A stretch of DNA of 64,000 nt from Mycobacterium scrofulaceum (GTDB lineage Bacteria > Actinomycetota > Actinomycetes > Mycobacteriales > Mycobacteriaceae). Where the stretch lies: contig NZ_MVIJ01000017.1 of the NCBI RefSeq assembly GCF_002086735.1, positions 1 to 64,000 on the forward strand. Direction: 5' to 3'. Position 1 is the stretch's first letter. Every line of letters begins with the position of its first letter. Below are positions 7,007-15,351 of this stretch, in pieces. The notes under the pieces are model-generated. The model worked only from the letters and a program-made list of their open reading frames with translations. It was not told the origin of the DNA and searched no databases. Position numbers and translations under genes: made by a program.

Positions 7007-9061
7007 CTAGATTGCGCACGCGGCGCGCGCGCCTTCCTCGGTGGCCTTGCGGATCAGCCCCAGCCCGGTGCAGTCGCCGGCGGCGTACACCTGGGCGCCG
7101 GGCAGGGCGGCGATCAGCTCGTCGAACAATGTGGTGTCGGGCTCGACCGTGCCGGCCAGCACGACGCTGTCGGCCCGCAGCTGCCGGGTGGTGCCACCGG
7201 CGGGGGTGAACACCACCGCTTCGGTGGTGAGCCGCTCCACGGTCGCCCGGACGTGCACCGTGACGCCGAGCCGGTCGAGGCGATCCATCTGTTCAGTCTT
7301 GCGTTTGTTGCCCACTTCAGGGGCGATGTCCTTGCCGGATTCGAGGATCGACACCAGCCGGCTCCGGCTCGCCAGGAACTCGGCGAGTTCCAGGGCGACC
7401 AGGTCGCCGCCGACGATCGCGACCCGGCGTCCGACCGGCATCCAGGCGCGGCTGGCCAGCCGGACCGCGGCCGGGCGTACCAGCCGCTGCCGCCAGCCGG
7501 CAAGCGCCGACGCGCCCAGTCGCTGCCAAGCCGGTGCGCCGGATTCCGCTCGGCCGCCGAGCATTTCGCGCAGCCCGCGTCCGGTGTGCACGTGCGGTAG
7601 GTCCGACCCGGGCATCGCCGGCACGGTGACGCGGCCGCCGGTGGCCACCACCACCGCGTCCGGGGCGGCGTCGACGATGTCCCGAGCAGAGACGGCATGG
7701 CCCACGTGTACTCGCGCGCCGCTGAGCTTGACCTCGTCGCGCAGGTAGCGCAGGAAGGGCTCGTTCTCCGGGTGCAGGACCGCCGCCCAGCGCAGCGCCC
7801 CGCCCAGCGCGGCGCCACGCTCGAAAAGCGTGACGCGGTGGCCCCGTTCGGCGGCGACCCGGGCCGCCTCCAGCCCGGCGGGTCCGCCGCCGATCACCAC
7901 CACACGCTTGGCGCGCCCGGCGCGAGCCGCCGACAGCTCGCGCTCTTTGCCGGTGCGGGGATTGACGGAGCAGTCGACGGAGAAACGCTGTTCCATTGCG
8001 TCGATGCAATTTTCACAGGAGATGCACCGGCGGATCCGCTGCGCCTGCCCATCTCGCAGCTTGCGCGGCAGGTCGGGGTCGGCCAACAGCGGGCGCCCCA
8101 TGGCGATGAAATCGGCGCGTCCGTCGGCCAGGATCCGCTCGGCCCGGGCCGGGTCGTGGATCCGGCCGACGGCTATCACCGGCACGTCGACCACCTGCTT
8201 GACCGCCGCCGCGGCGCCGACGTTGAGCTCGTCGCCGTCGTCGGCTCCGTTGACCATCCCGGTCACCAGCCGATCGATGACGCCGCCGCTGACGTGGAAC
8301 GCATTGACGCCCGCGGCCACGAAAGCCGGTGCCAACTGCGCGGTGTCGAAGATGGGCCGGCCGCCGGCGACCCGCTCGTAGCCCGAGATGCGCAGCGTGA
8401 TCGGCACGGCGTCGCCGATCTCGGAGCGGATCGCGGCCAGCGCATCGAGTACCACCCGGGCCCGGCCGCGCGCCGAATCGCCGCGGTAGTCGTCGGTGCG
8501 CCGATTGCGTTGCGGGGCAAGGAAAGAACCCAGCAGCATGTAACCGTGGGCGGCGTGCAGCTCGATGCCGTCGTAGCCGGCCTCGACGGCACGCCGCGCG
8601 GCGGCCTTGAACAGATCGAACACCCCGGACAGCTGTTGCCTGCTGATCTCGGCCGACGGGCGCCCGGTCAGGTAGGAGGGGATCACCGACGGACCCACCG
8701 ACGTCACGCCGAAGATCTCGGGTCCCAGACCGTCGGGCCCGGCGTGCACGATCTGGGGCTGGATCTTGGCGCCGTGCTCGTGGACCACCTCCACGAGCGC
8801 CCGGTGCGCGCCGACCGCCTCGTCGGTGGCCAGGTGCAGGCCGCCGGGCGTCTCAGGGTGGTGATGGTCGATTCCGGTGGCGCCCACCGTGATCAGGCCG
8901 ACGCCACCCTCGGCGCGCGCGGCGAAATAGTCGCGGGTGCGCTCGGACGGCAGTCCCTCGGGCGTGCCGTACATGGTCTCCATCGGAGACATGACGACGC
9001 GGTTGCGCACCGTCATGGCGCCGATCCGTCCCGGCGCCATCAGGTGACCGAACCCGGTCAC
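7007..9061 (-). CDS. Old-yellow-enzyme type FMN/FAD/4Fe-4S reductase (2,4-dienoyl-CoA reductase family)
   Basis: A 684-residue two-part flavoenzyme. Residues ~8-350 form the OYE TIM barrel (RNRVVMSPM near the N-terminus, the HAAHGYMLLGSFL catalytic segment, and the FIAMGRPLLADP phosphate-binding end). An iron-sulfur motif CxxCxxC-x11-C (CISCENC...C) follows, then an FAD/NAD-binding region (VVVIGGGPAGLEAARVAAERG) to the C-terminus ending in YAAGDCTGLGLIRKATEEGARAACAI. Relatives reduce conjugated enoyl or enone groups with NAD(P)H. The start is a GTG at 9061; its ribosome site is weak and a later Met is possible. It has no counterpart between Rv0760c and adhB in M. tuberculosis. Confidence 0.88.
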   Translation of the reverse strand: MTGFGHLMAPGRIGAMTVRNRVVMSPMETMYGTPEGLPSERTRDYFAARAEGGVGLITVGATGIDHHHPETPGGLHLATDEAVGAHRALVEVVHEHGAKIQPQIVHAGPDGLGPEIFGVTSVGPSVIPSYLTGRPSAEISRQQLSGVFDLFKAAARRAVEAGYDGIELHAAHGYMLLGSFLAPQRNRRTDDYRGDSARGRARVVLDALAAIRSEIGDAVPITLRISGYERVAGGRPIFDTAQLAPAFVAAGVNAFHVSGGVIDRLVTGMVNGADDGDELNVGAAAAVKQVVDVPVIAVGRIHDPARAERILADGRADFIAMGRPLLADPDLPRKLRDGQAQRIRRCISCENCIDAMEQRFSVDCSVNPRTGKERELSAARAGRAKRVVVIGGGPAGLEAARVAAERGHRVTLFERGAALGGALRWAAVLHPENEPFLRYLRDEVKLSGARVHVGHAVSARDIVDAAPDAVVVATGGRVTVPAMPGSDLPHVHTGRGLREMLGGRAESGAPAWQRLGASALAGWRQRLVRPAAVRLASRAWMPVGRRVAIVGGDLVALELAEFLASRSRLVSILESGKDIAPEVGNKRKTEQMDRLDRLGVTVHVRATVERLTTEAVVFTPAGGTTRQLRADSVVLAGTVEPDTTLFDELIAALPGAQVYAAGDCTGLGLIRKATEEGARAACAI

Positions 9062-9083
9062 TCGCGAATCGGTGGGTGGGGAG

Positions 9084-10211
9084 TTACCGGTCGGCGTCCG
9101 TGTACCGGATGACGCCGCGAATGTTCTTGCCCGTCAGCATGTCCTGGTAACCCTCGTTGATCTGCTCAAGGCGGTACTGGGTGGTGACCATGTCGTCCAG
9201 GTTCAGCTTGCCGGCCTTGTACATCGACAGCAGCTGCGGGATGTCGTATTGCGGGTTGCCGCCGCCGAAGATGGTGCCCTGCAGGTTCTTTTGCATCAGG
9301 GTGAGCATCGCCAGGTTCATGTTGACGTTGGTGTCCAGCAGGCTGCCGATGGCGGTCAGCACGCAGGTGCCGCCCTTCTGGGTGATGTTGAGGTAGTTGT
9401 CGACGTCGGCGCCGTGCAGCTCACCGACCGTGACGACGACCTTGTGGGCCATCAGGCCGTAGGTGACCTCCATGATGCCCATCAGCGCCGCGTTGATGTC
9501 GGGATAGACGTGGGTGGCACCGAATTTCAGCGCCTGATCCCGCTTCCATTCGACCGGGTCGATCGCGAAGATGTAGCGGGCACCGGCGTTGACGGCGCCC
9601 TGCAGCGCCGCCATGCCGACCCCGCCGACACCGACGATGGCGACGTCCTGGCCCGGGCGGATGTCGGCGGTGCGGACCGCGGACCCGTAGCCGGTGGTGA
9701 CGCCGCAGCCGACCAGGGCGGCCACCTCGAACGGAACGGACGGGTCGATCTTCACCACCGAGCTGCGGTGCACCACCATGTACGGCGAGAACGTGCCCAG
9801 CAGCGTCATGGGGAAGACGTTCTGGCCGCGGGCCTGGATGCGGAACGTGCCGTCCGATACGGCGGCCCCGCCGAGTAGGCCGGCCCCCAGGTCGCACAAG
9901 TTGCGCATGCCGGCCTGACAGGTCGGGCACTGCCCGCAGGACGGAATGAAGGAGAGCACCACGTGGTCGCCCGGGGCGATGTCCTCGACGCCGGGTCCCA
10001 CCTCGGTGACGATGCCTGCGCCTTCGTGCCCGCCGAGCACCGGGAAGCCGGCCATCGGGATTCCGCCGGTGACGAGGTGATGATCGGAGTGGCACATGCC
10101 CGCCGCTTCCATCTGGATCTTGACCTCGTGCGCTTGCGGGTCGCCGATCTCGATTTCCTCGATGGACCAGGGCTGGTTGAACTCCCAGATCAGTGCGCCT
10201 TTTGTCTTCAC
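9084..10211 (-). CDS. adhB: Zinc-dependent alcohol dehydrogenase AdhB
   Basis: A 375-residue class III-like medium-chain dehydrogenase of the same length as M. tuberculosis AdhB (Rv0761c), in the group annotated as NDMA-dependent (tightly bound NADH). Catalytic zinc ligands lie in GMCHSDHHL and GGHEGAGIV, the structural zinc motif is CGQCPTCQAGMRNLC, and the Rossmann motif is GVGGVGMAALQGAV. It probably oxidises an alcohol on a lipid or steroid side chain, or a short alcohol, using an internal cofactor recycled by an unknown acceptor. It lies upstream of the OYE gene in the minus-strand unit. A hairpin at 10286-10302 separates it from the NTF2-like gene. Confidence 0.93.
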   Translation of the reverse strand: MKTKGALIWEFNQPWSIEEIEIGDPQAHEVKIQMEAAGMCHSDHHLVTGGIPMAGFPVLGGHEGAGIVTEVGPGVEDIAPGDHVVLSFIPSCGQCPTCQAGMRNLCDLGAGLLGGAAVSDGTFRIQARGQNVFPMTLLGTFSPYMVVHRSSVVKIDPSVPFEVAALVGCGVTTGYGSAVRTADIRPGQDVAIVGVGGVGMAALQGAVNAGARYIFAIDPVEWKRDQALKFGATHVYPDINAALMGIMEVTYGLMAHKVVVTVGELHGADVDNYLNITQKGGTCVLTAIGSLLDTNVNMNLAMLTLMQKNLQGTIFGGGNPQYDIPQLLSMYKAGKLNLDDMVTTQYRLEQINEGYQDMLTGKNIRGVIRYTDADR

Positions 10212-10285
10212 GATGGATCTGACCCCATTTCGTCTTTGAATCGATCAGAGCTGCCCGGCCCCTTCATGCCGGTCAACTTGGTGAC

Positions 10286-10302
10286 GGGCGCCACAGGCGC
10301 CC
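10286..10302 (-). terminator. Hairpin between the Rv0762c homologue and adhB
   Basis: A perfect 7-bp stem (GGGCGCC 10286-10292, GGCGCCC 10296-10302) with an ACA loop lies in the 142-bp gap downstream of the NTF2-like gene and upstream of adhB. It could terminate or attenuate the cyp51 transcript, so that adhB and the genes after it have a separate promoter. Confidence 0.45.
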
Positions 10303-10353
10303 TTGTCGCGTCAGCATAGCGCGTGCAACAAATCAAATGCTTGGTTGGTCCGC

Positions 10354-10892
10354 TCACCAGATCGGCGCCGGGGCCTGGCCGAGCGGGTAGTACCCGGGCA
10401 GCTTCTCGCCGGCGATGCTGCGCTCGATGCGCTTCTGCATGCCGGCGGACAGGTCACCCGACTCGATGAGGGTCGCGAACATCTTCGCGACGTGACCGAA
10501 GTCGAAGAAGTCTCGCTGCCATTCGATGAGGTTGTCGGCGTTGAGGCGGAACCAGCTGCCCCCGATGCCGTAAATCTCGTCCTGGGTGCCGTCGGACTTG
10601 TTGACGATCTGCTTCCAGAAACCGACGATCTCACCCTGCTTCTCGTCGATGAGCACCTTTTGGTACTCGTACACCCAGTTCTCCAAACCCTCCATCTCCA
10701 GGCCGAGCGCGATGTCGCGGATCTCGTCGACGCCGACGCACATCACGTCTTCCTTGGGGCCGATGTTCCAGCCGTAGGTGGCGTCCTGGGCGTAGAAGTC
10801 TGCCAACGGCCGCCAGTCACCGGCCTTCTCACAGTCCTTGTTGGCTTGCAGCCACCGATCGACCCATGCCTCGAGTTCGTCCCGCGACGCCA

Positions 10893-10893
<1 letters not shown>
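10354..10893 (-). CDS. NTF2-like (SnoaL-fold) protein, Rv0762c homologue
   Basis: A 179-residue protein of the SnoaL/NTF2-like superfamily (WVDRWLQANKDCEKAGDWRPLADFYAQDATYGW), about the length of M. tuberculosis Rv0762c. Function is unknown; members often bind hydrophobic small molecules. The ATG at 10893 overlaps the ferredoxin stop in TAATG, which decides the start over the longer in-frame extension and indicates translational coupling. It belongs to the cyp51 operon and may act on the same lipid. Confidence 0.88.
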
Positions 10894-11108
<215 letters not shown>

Positions 11109-12464
11109 TCAGGCTTTCCGCTTGCGGTAGCGCACCTTCGCCGGCCGGGCGAGTTGGACGACCATCTTGGAGTGGTCGTTGTGATAGCTGTCGGCCGGCT
11201 GCGCCATCTCGAATTCATACTCGCGCAACAAAACCGAGAAGATGGCCTTGATCTGCATCTGGGCGAAAGCGGCTCCCACACAGCGGTGCCGCCCCGCGCC
11301 GAACGGAATCCAGGTCCACCGGTTGACGATGTCGGCCTGTTCGGGCTTGTTGTAGCGATCGGGCTTGAATGCGTCCGGATCGGGAAAGTCCTCGGCAATC
11401 CGGTTCGAGATCGCGGGGGACGCCGCCACATAGTCGCCCGCGTGAATCGGGAAGCCCTCGACCTCGAACTCGCCCTTGGCGACTCGCATCAGGATGATCA
11501 GCGGCGGATGCAGGCGCAAAGTCTCCTTCACCACGTTGTCCAGCTGTGGAATCGACCGCAGCGCGTGGAAACTCACCTCCTGGCCGTCGGCGTACAGCTC
11601 CTCGAGCTCGGCCAGCACCTCGGCGTACACGTCGGGGTGGCGGATCAACTCGATCAAGGTCCACGCCGAGGTTCCCGAGCTGGTGTGGTGCCCCGCGAAC
11701 ATCAACGAGATGAACATCCCGGTGACCTCATCGGCGGAGAACCGGGGATTGCCGTCCTCGTCCGTGATCGAGACCAGCACGTCCAGCATGTCGCGGTCGG
11801 ACTTGTCCTTCGGCGGGTTGGCCAGCCGCTGGTCCATGATCTCCTGCACCAGCGCGACGAGTTTGACGCGCGCCTCGTCACGCCGTTTGAAGCTCTCGAT
11901 CGGCAGGTAGGGATCGACGTAACACAGCGGGTCGGTGCCGCGTTCCAGCTCGTGGTAGTACTCGGCGAAGCGGTGGTCGAGCTGTTCACGGAACTTCAGC
12001 CCGATCAGGCAGGCCGTCGAGGTGTAGATGGTCAGTTCCGCGAAGAAGTCGAGCAGCTCGATCTCGCCTTCGTCGCCCCAGTTGGCGATCATCTTCTTGA
12101 CCTCGCCCTCGATGGTGGCGGCGTGGCCCTTCATCTGCTCGCCGCGCAGCGCGGAGTTGTGCAGCATCTCCTTGCGCCGCTCGGGGCTGGCGTCGAACAC
12201 CACGCCCTTGCCGAAGATCGGCGTCATGAACGGGTACGCCTCGGCCTGGTCCAGATCCTCGTCCGCGGAGCGGAAGAAGAATTCGTTGGCGCCCGCGCCG
12301 GACAGCAGGATGACGTGTTTGTCGACGAGCTGGAACCAGCCGACATCGCCGCACTCCTCACGGACGCGTTGCATCAAACCGATCGGGTCCGTGCGGAATT
12401 CCTCGAGGTGGCCGTGCTCTTCCTCGCCGCCGGAAACTCGCGGCACGATAGCGGTGGTCGTCAT
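11109..12464 (-). CDS. cyp51: Sterol 14-alpha-demethylase CYP51
   Basis: A 451-residue cytochrome P450, the same length as M. tuberculosis CYP51. Features are the I-helix motif AGHHTSSGT, the ExxR of the K-helix (ETLRLHPP), and the haem-binding loop FGAGRHRCVGAAFA. The soluble form lacks a membrane anchor. The family removes the 14-alpha-methyl group of sterols; mycobacteria lack full sterol synthesis, so the natural substrate is unresolved. The ATG at 12464 overlaps the upstream SDR stop by 4 bp (ATGA), which fixes the start. Confidence 0.97.
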   Translation of the reverse strand: MTTTAIVPRVSGGEEEHGHLEEFRTDPIGLMQRVREECGDVGWFQLVDKHVILLSGAGANEFFFRSADEDLDQAEAYPFMTPIFGKGVVFDASPERRKEMLHNSALRGEQMKGHAATIEGEVKKMIANWGDEGEIELLDFFAELTIYTSTACLIGLKFREQLDHRFAEYYHELERGTDPLCYVDPYLPIESFKRRDEARVKLVALVQEIMDQRLANPPKDKSDRDMLDVLVSITDEDGNPRFSADEVTGMFISLMFAGHHTSSGTSAWTLIELIRHPDVYAEVLAELEELYADGQEVSFHALRSIPQLDNVVKETLRLHPPLIILMRVAKGEFEVEGFPIHAGDYVAASPAISNRIAEDFPDPDAFKPDRYNKPEQADIVNRWTWIPFGAGRHRCVGAAFAQMQIKAIFSVLLREYEFEMAQPADSYHNDHSKMVVQLARPAKVRYRKRKA

Positions 12465-13288
12465 TGTCCCGGCATCCCTTCCTCGCCCAGGGCCAGCTTC
12501 TGGCGATCTTTCTTGTCGGCCAACGGGGCTTCGGGCTGCAATTCCATGTTCGCGATGAAGCCACCGCGCGGTGTCTCGGCGACGAACGTGATGGCTCGCG
12601 CCAGGTCCGCCGCGCGCAGGAAGTAGTCGTGGCGGGCCTGGCCCCACTTGGCCCAGTCCTCCAGCGCCGGGCCGATCTTCTCCGCCGGCAGGCTCCAGCC
12701 CATCGAGGTCTTCGTCGGGCCCGGGTGCACGATCGAGGCCCGCACGCCGGTGCCCTCGAGCTCCATCTGAAAGTTGGTGACCATCGCGACGAGCGCGGCC
12801 TTGGCGGCGCCGTAGGCGCCCATGTGGGGGCGCTGGCGCAGGGCGACGTCGGAGCCGACGAAGATCAGGTCGCCGCGCCGCCGCTCGAGCATGCCGGGCA
12901 GGACGGTTGAGGCCAACCGGAAGGCGCCGACGAGGTGGATCTGCAGCTGGGACTCGAACTCGTCGCCTGTGATCTCGGCGAGCTTGCCGAAGTAGGTGTC
13001 GCCCGCGCCGGCCACCAGCACCTCGACCTCCCCGAGCGCGTCGACGGCCTGCGCGACAAAGGATTTCACCGAGTTCGGGTCGGTGACGTCCAGGTGGAAG
13101 CCGACCGCCTCGCCGCCCTCGGCGTTGATCTTGCCGACGATGTCGTTCAGCTTCTCGACGCGACGGGCGCCGAGGGCGACCGGGAAGCCGTGCGCCGCGA
13201 GTTCGATCGCGGTGGCCTCACCGATGCCGGACGAGGCGCCGGCCACGATCGCCGGACGGCGCTCGGGCAGGGGATCAAAGCGGGGCAT
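12461..13288 (-). CDS. Short-chain dehydrogenase/reductase (Rv0765c homologue)
   Basis: A 275-residue classical SDR with cofactor motif GASSGIGEA (residues ~17-25), VLVAGAG in place of the usual NNAG, and the active-site YGAAK (AYGAAKAALVAM). It probably reduces or oxidises a hydroxyl/keto group with NAD(P). It lies between cyp123 (immediately upstream, no gap) and cyp51 (4-bp overlap), so it is likely to act on a P450 product. Confidence 0.92.
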   Translation of the reverse strand: MPRFDPLPERRPAIVAGASSGIGEATAIELAAHGFPVALGARRVEKLNDIVGKINAEGGEAVGFHLDVTDPNSVKSFVAQAVDALGEVEVLVAGAGDTYFGKLAEITGDEFESQLQIHLVGAFRLASTVLPGMLERRRGDLIFVGSDVALRQRPHMGAYGAAKAALVAMVTNFQMELEGTGVRASIVHPGPTKTSMGWSLPAEKIGPALEDWAKWGQARHDYFLRAADLARAITFVAETPRGGFIANMELQPEAPLADKKDRQKLALGEEGMPGQ

Positions 13289-14506
13289 TCAGCGGACCTC
13301 CACGGTCATGGGCAGGTGAGCGAATCCGCGGACATTGCTGGAGTGCACGCGGACGGCGTTGGCCTCGTCCACCTCAAATCCGCGGATTCGCTTGAACAAC
13401 TCGGTGAGCGCGACCCTGGCTTCCATCCGGGCCAGGTGCGCGCCCAGGCAGAAATGTGCGCCACTACCGAAACTCAACAGCTTGGGGCCGATTTCGCGCC
13501 CGATCAGGTAGTCGTCGGGATTGTCGAAGACCCGCTCGTCGCGATGGCCCGAACCGGGCAACAGCAGCAGCACGTCGCCCTCGGGGAGGGTGGTGTCGTA
13601 GAGGGTGAGCTCCCCGACCACGGTCCGGGCCAGGATCTGGCTGGAGGTGTCGTAGCGCAGCGTCTCCTCGACCCACAACGGCACCCGGGACAGGTCGTCG
13701 TAGACGGGGGTCAGCTGGTCGGGGTTCTTGTGCCCCCAAAAAGCGGCATTGGCAAGCAGTTTGGTGGTCGTCTCGTTGCCGGCGATCACCATCAGGAACA
13801 TGAAGCCGAGCACCTCGTCGTCGGTGAGCCGGTCGCCGTCGATCTCGGCCTCCAGCAGGGCCGAGGTCAGATCGTCGGTCAGCTCCTTGCGTCGCTCGGC
13901 CACCATCCCCTGGTAGTAGACGATCAGGTTGATGGAGGCCTCGACGGCCTCCGGCGGGACGTCGGTGACGCCGTCCGCGCGGTGCATCACCCCGTCGGCC
14001 CAGGCCCGGACCTGATCCCGATCCGGCTCGGGGACGCCCATCAATTCGGAGATGACGTCCATCGGCAGCTTGCCGGCGAACTCGTCGACATAGTCGACCG
14101 TGGCGCCCTGCGCCTTTGCCAGCATGGCATCGAGATGCCGCGTCGCTATCTCGGTGACCCGCGGCTCGAGTTCCCGAATCCGCCTGGGGGTGAATCCTTT
14201 TGACACCAGCGTCCGCAGCCTCAGGTGGGCGGGATCGTCCATCGCCAGGAACGACATCGTCTTGGACGCATGCGGGCCGCGCGAAGCCGGATCCAACGAG
14301 ACGCCGTACTTGTTGGACAGCGTCGTGCTGTTGCGGAATCCCTGCAGCACATCCCGGTGCCGTGATAACGCCCAGAACTTCAGCTCCTCGTTGCGGTACA
14401 GCGGGGCCTCGTCGCGAAGGCGCTGGTAGTACGGGTACGGGTCCTCGTGGAAGTCATAGTCGTAGGGATCGAGGACCAACTCGTGGTCGCCAGCATGAAC
14501 GGTCAT
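13289..14506 (-). CDS. cyp123: Cytochrome P450 CYP123
   Basis: A 405-residue P450, the homologue of Rv0766c. I-helix motif VIAGNETTTK, K-helix EETLR, haem loop FGSGAHFCLGAHLA. It is soluble and of normal length. Substrate unknown. The ATG at 14506 lies within the ATGA that overlaps the TetR stop, which sets the start well inside a much longer open frame. Confidence 0.95.
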   Translation of the reverse strand: MTVHAGDHELVLDPYDYDFHEDPYPYYQRLRDEAPLYRNEELKFWALSRHRDVLQGFRNSTTLSNKYGVSLDPASRGPHASKTMSFLAMDDPAHLRLRTLVSKGFTPRRIRELEPRVTEIATRHLDAMLAKAQGATVDYVDEFAGKLPMDVISELMGVPEPDRDQVRAWADGVMHRADGVTDVPPEAVEASINLIVYYQGMVAERRKELTDDLTSALLEAEIDGDRLTDDEVLGFMFLMVIAGNETTTKLLANAAFWGHKNPDQLTPVYDDLSRVPLWVEETLRYDTSSQILARTVVGELTLYDTTLPEGDVLLLLPGSGHRDERVFDNPDDYLIGREIGPKLLSFGSGAHFCLGAHLARMEARVALTELFKRIRGFEVDEANAVRVHSSNVRGFAHLPMTVEVR

Positions 14507-15141
14507 TCGGTGGTCGTCTCCTGGCTCGTCTCTTTCGCGCCGGTGAGGATCAGCCGCACCACGTAGGTCAGCCGGTCGGCGATCTCGCGGTAGGTGAATT
14601 CGCCGCTGCCGGCCTGGACGAGCGCCCCGAAGAAGGACATCTCCAGCGCGGACACGGCGGTCGGGTCGGCGTCGGGCCCCATGGCCGAGGTGATCCGGCG
14701 GTGGATCTCGGCGCCGATCCGGTCGCGCGCGGCCCGCACGGCGGGCTCGGCGCCACCGCTGAGCAACGCCGTCGTGCATGCGGCGCTGACCTCGGGCTCG
14801 TCGGCGACCACCACGGCCAGGTGGCGCAACACCTGCTCCACCCGCTTGGGCATCGGGTCGTTGACATCGGTGAAATAGGGGACCTGCCGCACCAGGTCGA
14901 GGTAGACCTCGGCGATCAGGTGGTTCTTGGACGAGAAGTAGGTGTACGCCGTCGCCGGGGCTACCTTGGCGCGGGCCGCCACGGCACGCACCGTCAGGTC
15001 GGCGTAAGACTTCTCGCGCAGTGTCTCGATGCCGGCCGCGAGCACCTTGCGGAAGGTCTCCTCCTGGCGGCGGTTGCGCGCCGGCCGACCGGCCTGCTGT
15101 TCGGCCTGGGACGTCGTCGCCACCAGTGCATCGCTGGACAC
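14503..15141 (-). CDS. TetR-family regulator of the cyp123-cyp51 / aldA divergon (Rv0767c homologue)
   Basis: A 212-residue TetR-type repressor. The N-terminal helix-turn-helix (about 30-75) reads TLREKSYADLTVRAVAARAKVAPATAYTYFSSKNHL, and a ligand-binding C-terminal domain follows. It is the first gene of the minus-strand cyp123-SDR-cyp51-ferredoxin operon and diverges from aldA. A GGACA-N2-TGTCC palindrome covers its own start codon, and a second lies before aldA, so autorepression and control of both arms is likely. The ligand may be a lipid or P450 substrate. Confidence 0.92.
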   Translation of the reverse strand: MSSDALVATTSQAEQQAGRPARNRRQEETFRKVLAAGIETLREKSYADLTVRAVAARAKVAPATAYTYFSSKNHLIAEVYLDLVRQVPYFTDVNDPMPKRVEQVLRHLAVVVADEPEVSAACTTALLSGGAEPAVRAARDRIGAEIHRRITSAMGPDADPTAVSALEMSFFGALVQAGSGEFTYREIADRLTYVVRLILTGAKETSQETTTE

Positions 15142-15147
15142 ATGTCC
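15136..15147. promoter_or_regulatory. Candidate TetR operator 1
   Basis: GGACA-CA-TGTCC, a perfect 5+5 palindrome, overlaps the TetR start codon (15141-15143). The arms are identical to those of the palindrome at 15294-15305. Confidence 0.55.
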
Positions 15148-15293
15148 AAGCTAACGGACCCGGTCGGGTGGAAGCAACCCCGATCGCCATATCTGCCCGT
15201 TAAAGTGCTCTTTTCCGCCGTACGGCGCCCCCGGGCGAGATCGACCCTTGCATCGCCGACGGCGCGGCGGCTAAGGTTCCACCTGGCAATATC

Positions 15294-15305
15294 GGACAAC
15301 TGTCC
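15294..15305. promoter_or_regulatory. Candidate TetR operator 2
   Basis: GGACA-AC-TGTCC lies 46 bp before the aldA start, in the expected promoter zone. Arms identical to operator 1, with centres 158 bp apart across the divergent region. Confidence 0.55.
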
Positions 15306-15351
15306 ATTGATTTCGCGGGCTCGAATCGGTGCGTGTAGACGGGAGCGGGAG

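Noticed and set aside
7697-9112. Long plus-strand open frame opposite the OYE gene
   Set aside because: Translation is rich in Arg, Gly, Asp, His and Val with no motif; it is the mirror of a GC-rich coding strand.
14200-15351. Extension of the aldA frame by 384 codons upstream
   Set aside because: It runs antisense through the TetR and cyp123 genes; the ATG at 15352 with a purine-rich leader gives normal ALDH length.
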